A stretch of DNA of 49,843 bases from Gammaproteobacteria bacterium (GTDB lineage: Bacteria; Pseudomonadota; Gammaproteobacteria; Steroidobacterales; Steroidobacteraceae): NCBI GenBank assembly GCA_003137095.1, contig PLET01000111.1, positions 16,618-66,460 of the forward strand, in the 5' to 3' direction. Made by a program: the position numbers and the translations under genes. Below the pieces are notes generated by a model. That model made no database searches. It was not told the DNA's origin and saw only the letters and a list, made by a program, of their open reading frames with translations. Below are positions 24,970 to 34,567 of the stretch, piece by piece; position 1 is the first letter of the stretch, and each line of letters begins with the position of its first letter.

Positions 24970-27576
24970 TTGTTGGCAAGCCTGGATGCCGGGCAAACCA
25001 TCCTTGCCCCGACTGCCGAACATGCGGCGGCGCTGTTCGACTGCGTCGAGCGGCATCATCTCGCCGCCGGTCGGAAGGTGTGGGCGACGCCCGGAATCCG
25101 CGACTTCGGCGGCTGGTTGCGCGGGTGCCACGACGCCCGGCAGCTTGCCGATGCCACCACGGCCCGCTGCCTCACCGACGTCGAGGAGCGCGAGTTGTGG
25201 CGCGTGGCCATTCTGGCCAGCGACCGCAGCGGCGAGTTTCTCGATCCGGCGGGTGCCGCGCGCGCAGCGCGGCGTGCGCGTCGCGCCACGTACGACTATT
25301 CGATCCCGCTGTCCGCCATTGAAACCTACGATTCAGCCGAGGTGCACGCGCTGCTGGCATGGATCAGGGCATTCGATGAGCGCTGCCGCGAGCTTGGCTG
25401 CATCACGGCCGATGAACTGCCGGCAACGTTCACGCGCTCACCACAAGCGGTGGCCTGGATCGACAGCCCGGGCTGGCGGCCGGCGGCGCGTGCGTGGCTG
25501 CAGCGTCATGGGCAATCCCTGCTGCTGCCGACGGATCTGAAGCCCGCGTCGGTCACGATTGCGCAGGCGCCTTCACCGGACGGCGAATCGGCCGCGGCAG
25601 CCGAGTGGGCGCGGGTGAATCGGCTGGCGGATTCCGCTTTCCGTGCCTGGATATGCGTGCCCGACTTGCGTGCGAGGCGTTCCGAATGGGTGGATGCCTT
25701 TGACGCAGCGCTGGCGCCGCAGCGATTCAACCTCGCCGGCGGGGACGGAGTTGCGACGTATGCGGTGGCGGGGGGCGTGCCGCTCGCGGATCATGGCCCG
25801 GTCAAGGCTGCGCTCGGATTGCTGGCGGACTCGAACGGCCCCCAGTCATTCGAGCGCTTCAGCGCCCTGTTGCGCTCTGCGGAATTGCAGGCGTCGGACC
25901 GGGAAGCGCTGACCGCGGCGCTGCTCGATGGGGCACTGCGACGCCGTGCGCCGAGTGAGGCGACCCTGGCAGGGTGGCTCAGCCTGGCTGAAGACGTCGC
26001 GCGGGCGCAAGGCGTCGGGCCGGTCGCGGCGCTGACCAGACTGCGGGCCTCGCTCGGCGCGCTCGACCGCTTGCAGGGCAGCCGCCCCCTGAGCGCCTGG
26101 ATCCCGTCATGGATCAGCGCATTCGAATGGGCACCCTGGTCGCAGCGTCATCGGTGGTCGAGTGCGGAATACCAGTCGGCCGAGCGGCTGCGCGAGCTGT
26201 TGGCCGACCTGGCGTCGGCCGACCCGATCTTCGGCGGCCTGACGCGCACTGCGGCCGAGAGAATCCTGGCCGCGGCAGCCGTCGAGACCACATTTCAGCC
26301 GCAAACCGGCATTCCGCCAATTTGGATCAGCGGTCAATTGACGGATCCGTGGCTCAACTATGAGGGCCTGTGGATCGCCGGCGCAGCCGAGGAGAGCTGG
26401 CCGCCGGCCGCCGATCCCATGGCGCTCCTGCCCGTGCGCCTGCAGCGCGAATTCGGCATCGTTGCCGCCTCCGCAGATTCGCAGCTGCAATTCGCACGTG
26501 ATCTGCAGGTGCGCTGGCGCCGGCGTGCGGACCGCCTCGTCTACAGTGTCGCGAACACGGGCGATTTCAGGGCGTCCCGGCCGAGCCCGCTGCTGCCCGC
26601 GGCGCAGCCGCCGCCGGAGCCGGCCGCAGAGCCCCGGCCGCATTGGCGTGCGATGTTCGACGCCGCGCCCGTGTTGGAGACATTGCTCGATGATTTGGCG
26701 CCCCCGTTCGATGCCAGCGAGCACACCCGGGGCGTCGCGACATTGCGGGCGCAGTCCCGTTGCCCTTTTCGCGGATTCGCGGAAACGAGGTTGGCGGCAG
26801 AGGCACTGGAGTTGCCGGCGCCGGGATTCGACGACCGGGAGCGGGGCAATCTGGTGCACGCCGCCCTCGAGCAGATCTGGTCGACGCTGGGGAGTTCGTC
26901 GACCCTCGCGTCGATCCCGCCGCCGGAGCTGGCGTCACTGCTGCATCGGAGTGCGGCACAGGCACTCGCCGTGGTCGGCGCGCAGCGCGATCCCGGGCCG
27001 CGATGGCGCGCGCGCGAGCTGGAACGGCTGCCGGCACTGCTCGGCAAATGGCTGGACCTCGAGCGTCAACGCCCGCCCTTCGAGGTCGAGCGCCTGGAGC
27101 ACGGCAAGACGGCCGCGCGCCATGCCGGCCTCGAATTCATGGTGCGCATCGATCGGGTCGATCGGCTGACGGACGGTGCGCGTGTGCTGATTGACTATAA
27201 GAGCGGGAGGGCCGCGCCCGATTGGCGTGGTGACCGGCCGGATAATCCGCAGTTGCCGATCTACGCCCTGCTGCGCCCGCAAGGGCTGGTGGCCGTGGCC
27301 TATGGACAGGTCAATGCCGGCGAATGCCGCTTCGTCGCGGAGTCGGAGCGCGCCGGCGTATTCAGACCATCCGCCCGAAAAACCCGGCTGGAGGGCCGGC
27401 ACAGCCTCGCGGAATTGCTGCAGGTTTGGGCGCGGCGCATCGAGGCGGTCGCCGCGGAGTTTGCCGCGGGCCAGGCGCAGGTCGCACCGACGCCGCAGGC
27501 ATGCCAAACCTGCCGTCTGCAGGGCCTGTGTCGAGTGCCGAGCGTCCTTGGCGACGCGGTGCATGAACGCGGGTAG
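24970..27576 (+). CDS. AddB-like PD-(D/E)XK nuclease with probable Fe-S cluster (DNA repair)
   Basis: An 868-residue protein resembling the family annotated as probable DNA repair protein (TIGR03623) and AddB. It lacks a Walker A motif. The C-terminal nuclease domain shows GNLVHAALEQIW (about 625) and the catalytic VLIDYKSGRAA (D-x-K, about 742). Cysteines in SRCPFRGF (about 597) and CQTCRLQGLC (about 846, C-x2-C-x5-C) match the Fe-S staple of AddB-type nucleases. The start is uncertain: TTG at 24970 or 24973, 24 nt after alaA. It overlaps the helicase gene by 14 bp, suggesting a two-subunit break-processing complex. Confidence 0.8.
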   Translation: MLASLDAGQTILAPTAEHAAALFDCVERHHLAAGRKVWATPGIRDFGGWLRGCHDARQLADATTARCLTDVEERELWRVAILASDRSGEFLDPAGAARAARRARRATYDYSIPLSAIETYDSAEVHALLAWIRAFDERCRELGCITADELPATFTRSPQAVAWIDSPGWRPAARAWLQRHGQSLLLPTDLKPASVTIAQAPSPDGESAAAAEWARVNRLADSAFRAWICVPDLRARRSEWVDAFDAALAPQRFNLAGGDGVATYAVAGGVPLADHGPVKAALGLLADSNGPQSFERFSALLRSAELQASDREALTAALLDGALRRRAPSEATLAGWLSLAEDVARAQGVGPVAALTRLRASLGALDRLQGSRPLSAWIPSWISAFEWAPWSQRHRWSSAEYQSAERLRELLADLASADPIFGGLTRTAAERILAAAAVETTFQPQTGIPPIWISGQLTDPWLNYEGLWIAGAAEESWPPAADPMALLPVRLQREFGIVAASADSQLQFARDLQVRWRRRADRLVYSVANTGDFRASRPSPLLPAAQPPPEPAAEPRPHWRAMFDAAPVLETLLDDLAPPFDASEHTRGVATLRAQSRCPFRGFAETRLAAEALELPAPGFDDRERGNLVHAALEQIWSTLGSSSTLASIPPPELASLLHRSAAQALAVVGAQRDPGPRWRARELERLPALLGKWLDLERQRPPFEVERLEHGKTAARHAGLEFMVRIDRVDRLTDGARVLIDYKSGRAAPDWRGDRPDNPQLPIYALLRPQGLVAVAYGQVNAGECRFVAESERAGVFRPSARKTRLEGRHSLAELLQVWARRIEAVAAEFAAGQAQVAPTPQACQTCRLQGLCRVPSVLGDAVHERG

Positions 27577-30500
27577 CGCACCGTGGCCGCCGGGCGACGG
27601 CGGCGCCCGGACCCGCGCCATCGAGCACGAAGGCTCCGTGCTGGTGCAGGCGCCGGCCGGCTCAGGCAAGACGACCTTGCTGGCGCAGCGCTATCTGCGC
27701 GTGCTCGCGAGCGTCGACGCCCCGGAGCGCATTCTGGCGCTGACGTTCACGCGCCGCGCCGCCCATGAAATGCGCGATCGGGTCATCGATGCCCTGAAGG
27801 CGGCGCGCCGGGCGGAGTGCCCCGCTGCGATGAACCGCAGGACCTGGGATCTGGCGGCGGCGGCCAACCGGCACCTGGATGCCCTCGACATAGACGTCGG
27901 ACGCAATCCGCAGCGCTTGCGCATCGAGACCATCGACGCCTTCAACGCCTGGCTTGCCGGCCAGCTGCCGGTCACGGCCGGCACGGGCTCGCGCCCGAGC
28001 ATGCCCGGCAACGCAGATCACCTGTACCAGGAGGCCGGGCGGCGCACGCTCACGTACGATGAGGATGATCTGTTCGGCCGGGCCGTCGACCGGGTCCTCG
28101 CGCTCGATGATCAGCGCTGGAGCCGGCTGCTCGATCTGATCACCGGCATGCTGCCGGGCCGGGACCGCTGGCTGCCGCTGCTCGCCGGCGGCCTGCAGGT
28201 GGCGACGGCACTGAGCGAATCCCAGCTCGGCCGGTTGCGGCGCCTCTTTGACGAGGACCTCGCACTGCTGGTGGCCCGCGGATTGGGGCTCGCAGCGGAC
28301 GCTCTCGGTCAAGAACGGCTCGCGCTGCTGTCGAGGCTGATGCACGCCGCGGCCGGCCGCATCGCGGCGGCCGGTCCACCCGATGCCAGTCCAGATTTGG
28401 CGGCCTGGCGCAGCGATGCGAGCGTATTGCGCGCCGCGCCGGCGGACATCGCACGCTGGCGGGCACTCGTTTCGCTGCTGCTGAACAAGCAGGGTGTCAT
28501 TCGCAGCAAGCTCACCCGGCACCAAGGATTTCCGCCGCGTTGCGCCGACAAGCCGGTGATGTCGGATCTCCTGGCCGAGCTCGGGCGCACTGCGGAGATC
28601 GGCCATGCGCTGCGGGAAATCGCGATTCTGCCGGAGCCCTTCTACAGCGATGACCAATGGCAGCGGGCTCGCGAAGTCGCGCAGGTGCTGATGCTGGCGG
28701 CTGCAAACCTCGACCAGGTGTTTCGCGAGCGCGGCGCGGCGGATTTCCCCGCCGTTTCGATGGCCGCGCTGCGCGCCCTGGGCAATGCCGCGGCCCCGAG
28801 CGAATTGATCATGCGCCTCGACTACCGGCTGCGGCACATATTGATCGATGAATTCCAGGACACATCGAGCGCGCAGCTCGAGCTGCTGCGCCTGCTGACC
28901 AGCGGATGGCAGCCCGGCGACGGACGCAGCGTGTTCTGCGTCGGCGATCCCATGCAGTCGATTTACGGGTTCCGGCAGGCCGAGGTGCGGGCCTTCCTGG
29001 AACTCGCCGAGGAGGGCATCGGCGACGTACGCTTCGATGTTGAGCGGCTGAGCAGCAATTTTCGATCGGCCCCGCCGCTGGTGGAATGGATCAACGCGAC
29101 CTTTTCGCGGCTGTTGCCGCGCGCGGACAACCGCGACCGGGGCGCCATCGCCTACCGCGCGAGCGAATCAGCCCTGCCGGGAGGGGCGACGGATGCCGGA
29201 GTATGGCTCAGGGGCTTCGCAGCGCGCACCGAGGAGGCGCGGGCCGTGGCCGCCACCATTGCAGCCCAGATCGCGCTGCACCCGGATTGGCGCGTCGCGG
29301 TGCTGGTTCGCGCCAAATCGCACGCCGCGGAAATCGCCGCCAGCCTGCGCGAGCTGAGAGTGCCGTTTCAGGCGGTGGACATCGAGCCCCTCGGCGACCG
29401 TGCGGTGGTGCGGGACCTGATCTCGTTGACCCGGGCGCTGATGCACCTCGGGGACCGCATCGCGTGGCTGGCGCTGCTGCGGGCACCCTGGGCGGGATTG
29501 GCATTGTCCGACATGCTCATCATCGCGCGCGCACCCGCGGCCGTCTGGGACGCATTGCAGGACGATTCGGTGCTGGCGCGATTGAGCCGCTCCGGGCGCC
29601 TGCGCTGCGAGCGCCTACGCCGCGTACTCCAGGAGGCCCTCGTGGCCCGTGGCCACAGCACGATCGCCCGCTGGATCGAGCGCACATGGCTGGCGCTGGG
29701 TGGTCCGGCCTGCTGTGGCGATGCCGCGGATCTGGAGCACGCCCACGTCGCTTTGGCCAGGCTCGGCGAACTCGAGCAGGAGGGTATGCCCGATGCGGCC
29801 CGGATCGGCGAGGCATTCGAAGATCTGTTCGTGCCCGGCGGTTCGACCGCCGCAGTCGAAATCATGACCATTCACAAGGCGAAGGGGCTCGAATTCGACC
29901 TGGTCGTATTGCCAGGATTGGACCGGCACGTGCCGCTCCACGAGGACCGGTTCCTGCTGACGCACCAATTCGCTCGGGACGGCCGCGACGGCATGGTGAT
30001 GGCGGCACGTCCGCCGGTGGGCAGCGGTGAGGATAGGCTGTTCGAATTCCTGCGCCATCAGGCCCGCGACGCCGCGGGTCTCGAGGCCGAACGGCTGCTG
30101 TACGTGGGCTGTACCCGCGCCAAGAGCCAGCTTTTCCTGACCGCCACGATCGGCACGCGCGATGACCCGGCCGAGGAGGACTCGATCATCGAGGCGGCAG
30201 CCGATCGCTGGAAACCACGCTCCGGCAGCCTGCTTGCGGTGCTGTGGCCCGGCGTCGGGTCCGCATTCGAACCCGCTCCGGCTCGTGGCGGGCATATGGC
30301 CGCCGCATCGCCGCAGGCGCCGCGCGGCGGACCGATCAGCCGCCTGCCGCTCGACTGGTCGGCGCCCATCGCGGCTGCGGCGGCTGCGACGCTCCCAGGC
30401 GCAGATGCCGCGGCGGACGGCGAACTGCGGGCGCACACGCCGGTATTCGACTGGGCGGGCGAGACCGCACGGCACGTGGGCACCCTGGTGCATGCCGAAT

Positions 30501-30982
30501 TGCAGTCGCTCGAGCCCGAATCTGCCGACGCGAAATCCATCCGCGCGCGCGAGACGCATTACCGCCGCTGGCTGGAGATCCGCGGCGTTCCCCGCGACCG
30601 GCTGCTGGAATCGGCTGCACGCGCGACGTCAGCGCTCATCGCGGTGCTGCAGGACCCGCGCGGCCGCTGGATATTGAACCCGGGGCATCGCGACACCAGC
30701 CGCGAATACGCCGTCACGGGAATCTGGCGCGGCGTACTGGTGCGTGCCGTGTTCGATCGGACCTTCATCGACGATCAGGGCGTGCGCTGGGTCATCGACT
30801 ACAAGACCAGTCGGCATGCGGGCGGCGGCCGGGAGGAATTTCTGGATCGGGAGGTCGAGCGCTACGGCGCCCAAATGCAGCGCTACGCGGCGCTTGCCCG
30901 GCACCTGGGTCCGGAGCCGGTACGCGTCGGACTCTATTTCCCGCTGCTGCGCGCGTGGCGCGAGTGGCGGCCCGAGGACTGA
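27563..30982 (+). CDS. AddA-like UvrD-family helicase-nuclease
   Basis: A 1139-residue SF1 helicase. Motif I is APAGSGKTTL (about 29-38), motif II IDEFQDTSSAQ (about 428), motif III VFCVGDPMQSIYGFRQAE (about 455), motif V MTIHKAKGLEFD (about 768) and motif VI YVGCTRAKSQ. The C-terminal RecB-type nuclease has GTLVHAELQS and WVIDYKTSRH (about 1078). The ATG at 27563 lies inside the end of the AddB-like gene; the much longer open frame from 27191 reads through that gene and is not used. With its neighbour it probably resects double-strand breaks in place of RecBCD. Confidence 0.88.
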   Translation: MNAGSAPWPPGDGGARTRAIEHEGSVLVQAPAGSGKTTLLAQRYLRVLASVDAPERILALTFTRRAAHEMRDRVIDALKAARRAECPAAMNRRTWDLAAAANRHLDALDIDVGRNPQRLRIETIDAFNAWLAGQLPVTAGTGSRPSMPGNADHLYQEAGRRTLTYDEDDLFGRAVDRVLALDDQRWSRLLDLITGMLPGRDRWLPLLAGGLQVATALSESQLGRLRRLFDEDLALLVARGLGLAADALGQERLALLSRLMHAAAGRIAAAGPPDASPDLAAWRSDASVLRAAPADIARWRALVSLLLNKQGVIRSKLTRHQGFPPRCADKPVMSDLLAELGRTAEIGHALREIAILPEPFYSDDQWQRAREVAQVLMLAAANLDQVFRERGAADFPAVSMAALRALGNAAAPSELIMRLDYRLRHILIDEFQDTSSAQLELLRLLTSGWQPGDGRSVFCVGDPMQSIYGFRQAEVRAFLELAEEGIGDVRFDVERLSSNFRSAPPLVEWINATFSRLLPRADNRDRGAIAYRASESALPGGATDAGVWLRGFAARTEEARAVAATIAAQIALHPDWRVAVLVRAKSHAAEIAASLRELRVPFQAVDIEPLGDRAVVRDLISLTRALMHLGDRIAWLALLRAPWAGLALSDMLIIARAPAAVWDALQDDSVLARLSRSGRLRCERLRRVLQEALVARGHSTIARWIERTWLALGGPACCGDAADLEHAHVALARLGELEQEGMPDAARIGEAFEDLFVPGGSTAAVEIMTIHKAKGLEFDLVVLPGLDRHVPLHEDRFLLTHQFARDGRDGMVMAARPPVGSGEDRLFEFLRHQARDAAGLEAERLLYVGCTRAKSQLFLTATIGTRDDPAEEDSIIEAAADRWKPRSGSLLAVLWPGVGSAFEPAPARGGHMAAASPQAPRGGPISRLPLDWSAPIAAAAAATLPGADAAADGELRAHTPVFDWAGETARHVGTLVHAELQSLEPESADAKSIRARETHYRRWLEIRGVPRDRLLESAARATSALIAVLQDPRGRWILNPGHRDTSREYAVTGIWRGVLVRAVFDRTFIDDQGVRWVIDYKTSRHAGGGREEFLDREVERYGAQMQRYAALARHLGPEPVRVGLYFPLLRAWREWRPED

Positions 30983-31008
30983 GCCCCCGGCGCCCGATCA
31001 GCCCAGGT

Positions 31009-31824
31009 TCAAAAGGTGAATTCCAGGTCGACCGGAATGCGTCCGTAGCGGTCGCGGCCGCGCATTTGCGCAAGGCTGTTCAATTCAGAACGCATGGCGG
31101 GTGTGATGCCGGCGCCTTCCCCGACGGTGGCCGATACGGTGCCGACATGCCCGGCGGGGGAAATCTTGAGGATGCCCTGGACGTGGAACGGGCCGCCGAG
31201 ATCCTTCAGGTTGCCGGTGACGCTGCCGTCGGCAGCGACGGCATCCTCGCCAAAATGCAGGACGTAGTTTCCGAGCGGGGAGCCGTCGCCGATCTGCGCC
31301 GATGTCGCGTCGGATACCTCGACATCCCCCACAACGGCCGTGATGCGCGAATAGTCGGATGCGATCTCCCGCAGGGCGATTTCGGCGCTGCCATGTACGC
31401 CGGGTGGGACGCCGAGATCGGCCAGATCATCCACGGGCCCTCCGCCGCGGATGGCGCTCGCGTGGATTGCGCGGCGATCCAATTGCGCGGTACCGTCGAC
31501 CACGAAGCCTGCCTTGACCCAATGCAACTCCGCCGTCGGAGCCAGCGTGACGAGCGAGGCGGGATGCAGTCGCCATTCGAGTGATCCCGCATCCCGGCCG
31601 CTCACGGTGATTTTGCCCATCGAACCATGCCAGATGCTGCCGGACAAATCAGCCGCCTGCACGGATGGGGGCAGAAAACGCGGCACCAGGGCCGCAGGCA
31701 GTGCGACGATGACGAAGGCGATTGCCGTCAGCAGGCCGACCAGAACCAATGGCCAGTAGGATCGTTTCCGCGCCGGCGGCCGTGCCTTGTTAGCGGCTGG
31801 GCTGGGTGAACGTGACACTGGCAT
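31009..31824 (-). CDS. gspN: Type II secretion system protein N
   Basis: A 271-residue bitopic inner-membrane protein. A basic N-terminus (NKARPPARKRSYW) precedes one membrane helix (about 25-45, PLVLVGLLTAIAFVIVALPAAL), followed by a GspN-like periplasmic domain (VQAADLSGSIWHGSMGKITVSG, GSLEWRLHPASLVTLAPTAELHW). The start at 31824 overlaps gspM by 35 bp; GTG at 31818 is also possible. It is the last gene of the operon and converges on the AddA-like gene with a 26-bp gap. Confidence 0.85.
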   Translation of the reverse strand: MPVSRSPSPAANKARPPARKRSYWPLVLVGLLTAIAFVIVALPAALVPRFLPPSVQAADLSGSIWHGSMGKITVSGRDAGSLEWRLHPASLVTLAPTAELHWVKAGFVVDGTAQLDRRAIHASAIRGGGPVDDLADLGVPPGVHGSAEIALREIASDYSRITAVVGDVEVSDATSAQIGDGSPLGNYVLHFGEDAVAADGSVTGNLKDLGGPFHVQGILKISPAGHVGTVSATVGEGAGITPAMRSELNSLAQMRGRDRYGRIPVDLEFTF

Positions 31825-32278
31825 TGACGAGCCCGGGGCGAGCGGTGCGGTCCACCGTGATCGATTCAATCGCGAGACCATAGCGTTGCTCGAGCGTTGC
31901 CAGCCACGCCACCAGGGTGTCGAACGGCGCCGATTCCAGCTGCACGCGAACGCCGGCCGCGCCGCTCGGCTGCGTGCCGCGCAGCGAGTCGGCGAGCCCG
32001 GCTTCGTGCCCGACCCGGTCGACCAGCACCACCGGCGGCTCGCCGGTGTCCTGAGGCAGCAAGCCGCCGCCGGCGCGCACCTCGGTCGCATGCAATTGCA
32101 TCCAGGCGAGATCCTCGAGTTTGGCGTCGCGCCGCGACACGGCGGTCGACAGCGCCGATTGCAGCGGCAGCAGCACGCCTCCCGCGAGTATCAGCACGCC
32201 GACCGCGACGGCACCGATCACCACCATGCGCCGCTCCCGTTCCTTGAGCGACTCGAACCATTGTCTGAGCTTGTTCAT
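31790..32278 (-). CDS. gspM: Type II secretion system protein M
   Basis: A 162-residue protein with a short cytoplasmic N-terminus (LRQWFESLKERERRM), one membrane helix (about 19-40, VVIGAVAVGVLILAGGVLL) and a periplasmic ferredoxin-like domain. The helix-plus-WFESLKERER pattern is typical of GspM. It stabilises GspL in the inner-membrane platform. It overlaps gspL by 4 bp. Confidence 0.88.
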   Translation of the reverse strand: MNKLRQWFESLKERERRMVVIGAVAVGVLILAGGVLLPLQSALSTAVSRRDAKLEDLAWMQLHATEVRAGGGLLPQDTGEPPVVLVDRVGHEAGLADSLRGTQPSGAAGVRVQLESAPFDTLVAWLATLEQRYGLAIESITVDRTARPGLVNASVTFTQPSR

Positions 32279-33555
32279 TTCGGAGCCCGCGCAGCGCCCG
32301 AACGCACCTGCATGTGCGCCTCGACGCCGCCGGAGACGGGGGTGGAAGATTGTATATCGGCGGTGAGTCCCTGCTTGGCGACGAGTTGTGAAAATTGCGA
32401 CAGTGCATCGACGCTCGCGGCAGTCACCTTCATGTCGAGGACCTGATCGCGGAAACTCAGTGCGTCGAGAGTGGTCTTCGGCGTGGCGGTGACGGCACCG
32501 CCGAGCACCTGCAGCGTCTTCATGAAATACTCCCGGCCCGATCCGAACCGATGGATCCGATCAAGCCGCTCCTGCATCTGGCGGCGGGGTTCATGCATTT
32601 TGTTGGCCGGCATGGCCGTCGCAAAGACCTCGGAGATCTCCCCGTCCAGCGCCGCACTCTGTTTGTTCGCCTCGCGTATCTGCAGCCACTGGGCTGCGAC
32701 ATGGGTGGCCAGCAGGCCGACGGCCAGCAGCGCGGCAAGCCGCCATTGCTGCCATCGCGCGCCATAGTCGGCGGCGGTCGCGAACTCACCCTGCAGCAGA
32801 TTGACTGCGTCGGTGGCCGCGAGCTCGCGCGCCAGCCAGGGCAGCGGACCCTCGGGCAAGAGCTGCACCTTGAAGGCCTCGAAACGGTCGATCAACCCCT
32901 CGAACTCCGTTTTCACACGTGTCCAGTCCTCGCGCGTGAGATACAGGACGGCGCTCTCCAAGGCGGCCGCCTGCACGGCCGGCTGTGCTTCGCCGGCGTT
33001 CGGATCGGCGATCACGCCGGCTATGATCAACGCGTCGGTCACCGGCGCGAGCTCCACCGCGAACGGCAGCAGGCCCGGGCGGCGCACGGCCAGCCGATCG
33101 CCTTCCAGCCAGAGGACGGTCTGGCCGGGATTGGCCGGCATCAGGGACATGTCCGGAAACACGGCCGCCGGTTCGATCCCGGCCGCCCGCAGGCTGCTCA
33201 TCCAATCCTGCATGAGCCTGCGCGACACCACGGCCACCGGCGTACCCGGTCCGCTGCCGCGGCGTCCGATCGCGAAACACAGTTTGTCGATGTCCTCGGT
33301 GAGCTGCTCTTCGAGCGCGAACGGCACTGCCCGCGCCAGCTTGACCCCGCTGCCGGGCGGCAATTCCGGTTCCGTCAACAGAATCTGCGCGGCGGGTGCC
33401 AGAACCACGGTGCGGGCGCTGCCGCCGGCGGCAGCGGCCAGGCTCAAGGGTCCGCGCTGTCTCGGACCGGTGGCGCTGCCCGACTCGTCCACCATCAGCC
33501 ATTCGGAATCATCCGAGCCGGACGCGGGCAGTCGCAAGAGCAGTGTGAGCGGCAT
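32275..33555 (-). CDS. gspL: Type II secretion system protein L
   Basis: A 426-residue platform protein. An actin-like cytoplasmic domain (about 1-235; LARAVPFALEEQLTEDIDKLCFAIG is the conserved PYxLEE-type segment) is followed by one membrane helix (about 270-287, LAALLAVGLLATHVAAQWL) and a periplasmic domain that includes a coiled segment (REANKQSAALDGEISEVF). GspL recruits the ATPase GspE, whose gene is not in the window. Confidence 0.88.
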   Translation of the reverse strand: MPLTLLLRLPASGSDDSEWLMVDESGSATGPRQRGPLSLAAAAGGSARTVVLAPAAQILLTEPELPPGSGVKLARAVPFALEEQLTEDIDKLCFAIGRRGSGPGTPVAVVSRRLMQDWMSSLRAAGIEPAAVFPDMSLMPANPGQTVLWLEGDRLAVRRPGLLPFAVELAPVTDALIIAGVIADPNAGEAQPAVQAAALESAVLYLTREDWTRVKTEFEGLIDRFEAFKVQLLPEGPLPWLARELAATDAVNLLQGEFATAADYGARWQQWRLAALLAVGLLATHVAAQWLQIREANKQSAALDGEISEVFATAMPANKMHEPRRQMQERLDRIHRFGSGREYFMKTLQVLGGAVTATPKTTLDALSFRDQVLDMKVTAASVDALSQFSQLVAKQGLTADIQSSTPVSGGVEAHMQVRSGAARAPK

Positions 33556-33580
33556 AGGTTTAAGACCCTGTCCCGAATTT

Positions 33581-34567
33581 CTACAATGTTCCGAAACTGC
33601 GCAAAATCGGCGTCACCTTGCCGCCTTGGCCGCGCAGCAAAAGACTGTACAAGGTGAATTCGGTAGTGCCAAGGGTAACCCGGGTCGTGAGGCGGAAATA
33701 GGACGTACTGTCCGAAAATCGACCATTGATCGCAGCCAGCAGCTTGGGCCCCACGGTGTTGCCGAAGGTCGCCATATCCGGGAAGCAGCCGGCCTTGCGC
33801 CCACTGGCGAGCAAATCCGGATTACCGGTGTATTCGCCGGTCAGATTGGACGACAGGCTCTCCAGCACGACGGCGGGCGCGGTACAGATGTTGATGTTCG
33901 AGGTCGCGGTCGGCAGCGCCGTGACATACGGCGCGAGTTTGCGGTAGCGATCGATTCCGAAGCCCGGCAGCGCCATCAATTCGGTTGGGGTGGTCATCGG
34001 CCAGTTGCCGGTTCGATAGGGCGGGTCCTGTGCGGTGTAAACGGCGTCTTTGGCGCCAAACGGCACGCTGGGCACGTCACCTGCGGTGAGCCAGTCGCGC
34101 GCCAGCTGCGCCCATTTCGGTTCCAGATCGAGCGCCGTCAGCAGCCGCTCGAATTGCTCCAGCGGCTGGGGATCGGGTTGGTTGCTGGGGGTGAGTCTCG
34201 CCAGATTATTGAGATTGAAGCGCCCCTGCATGTCCTCCAGTCCGCCGTCCATGACGCCGATGGGTTCGCCCTCAGGATCATCCTCGGGCGTGATCTGCAT
34301 GGGCGCAATGCGCTGGGCCCACGGCTCGGCGAGCGTATCCTGCTTGCTGTTCTGCAGATCCTGGGAGAGCGCGTCGGCCGCGAGCGCTTCGGCGCCCAGG
34401 GAGAATTGCCAGGCCTGTTCGATCGCAAGCATGCCGATGGATCGGCGCCTCTCCATGTAGCCGTCGAAGGTGATCTTGGTGGCGAGGATGGTCGCCAGCG
34501 CGACCAGGATGAGCGCGATGATCAGCGCGACGCCACGCTGGCGCCGGCGGCCGGGCGGACGTCTCAT
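33581..34567 (-). CDS. gspK: Type II secretion system minor pseudopilin K
   Basis: A 328-residue tip pseudopilin. The prepilin leader RRQRGVALIIALILVALATI lacks the Glu at position +5 seen in other pseudopilins, which is normal for GspK. The large globular domain has GRFNLNNLARL and WPMTTPTELMALPG. ATG at 34567 overlaps the gspJ stop (ATGA); longer in-frame readings run into gspJ. Confidence 0.9.
   Translation of the reverse strand: MRRPPGRRRQRGVALIIALILVALATILATKITFDGYMERRRSIGMLAIEQAWQFSLGAEALAADALSQDLQNSKQDTLAEPWAQRIAPMQITPEDDPEGEPIGVMDGGLEDMQGRFNLNNLARLTPSNQPDPQPLEQFERLLTALDLEPKWAQLARDWLTAGDVPSVPFGAKDAVYTAQDPPYRTGNWPMTTPTELMALPGFGIDRYRKLAPYVTALPTATSNINICTAPAVVLESLSSNLTGEYTGNPDLLASGRKAGCFPDMATFGNTVGPKLLAAINGRFSDSTSYFRLTTRVTLGTTEFTLYSLLLRGQGGKVTPILRSFGTL

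Noticed and set aside
27191..27562. Extension of the AddA-like helicase by 124 codons
   Set aside because: The extension reads through the end of the AddB-like gene in another frame and is Arg-rich; the ATG at 27563 immediately precedes the helicase N-terminus.
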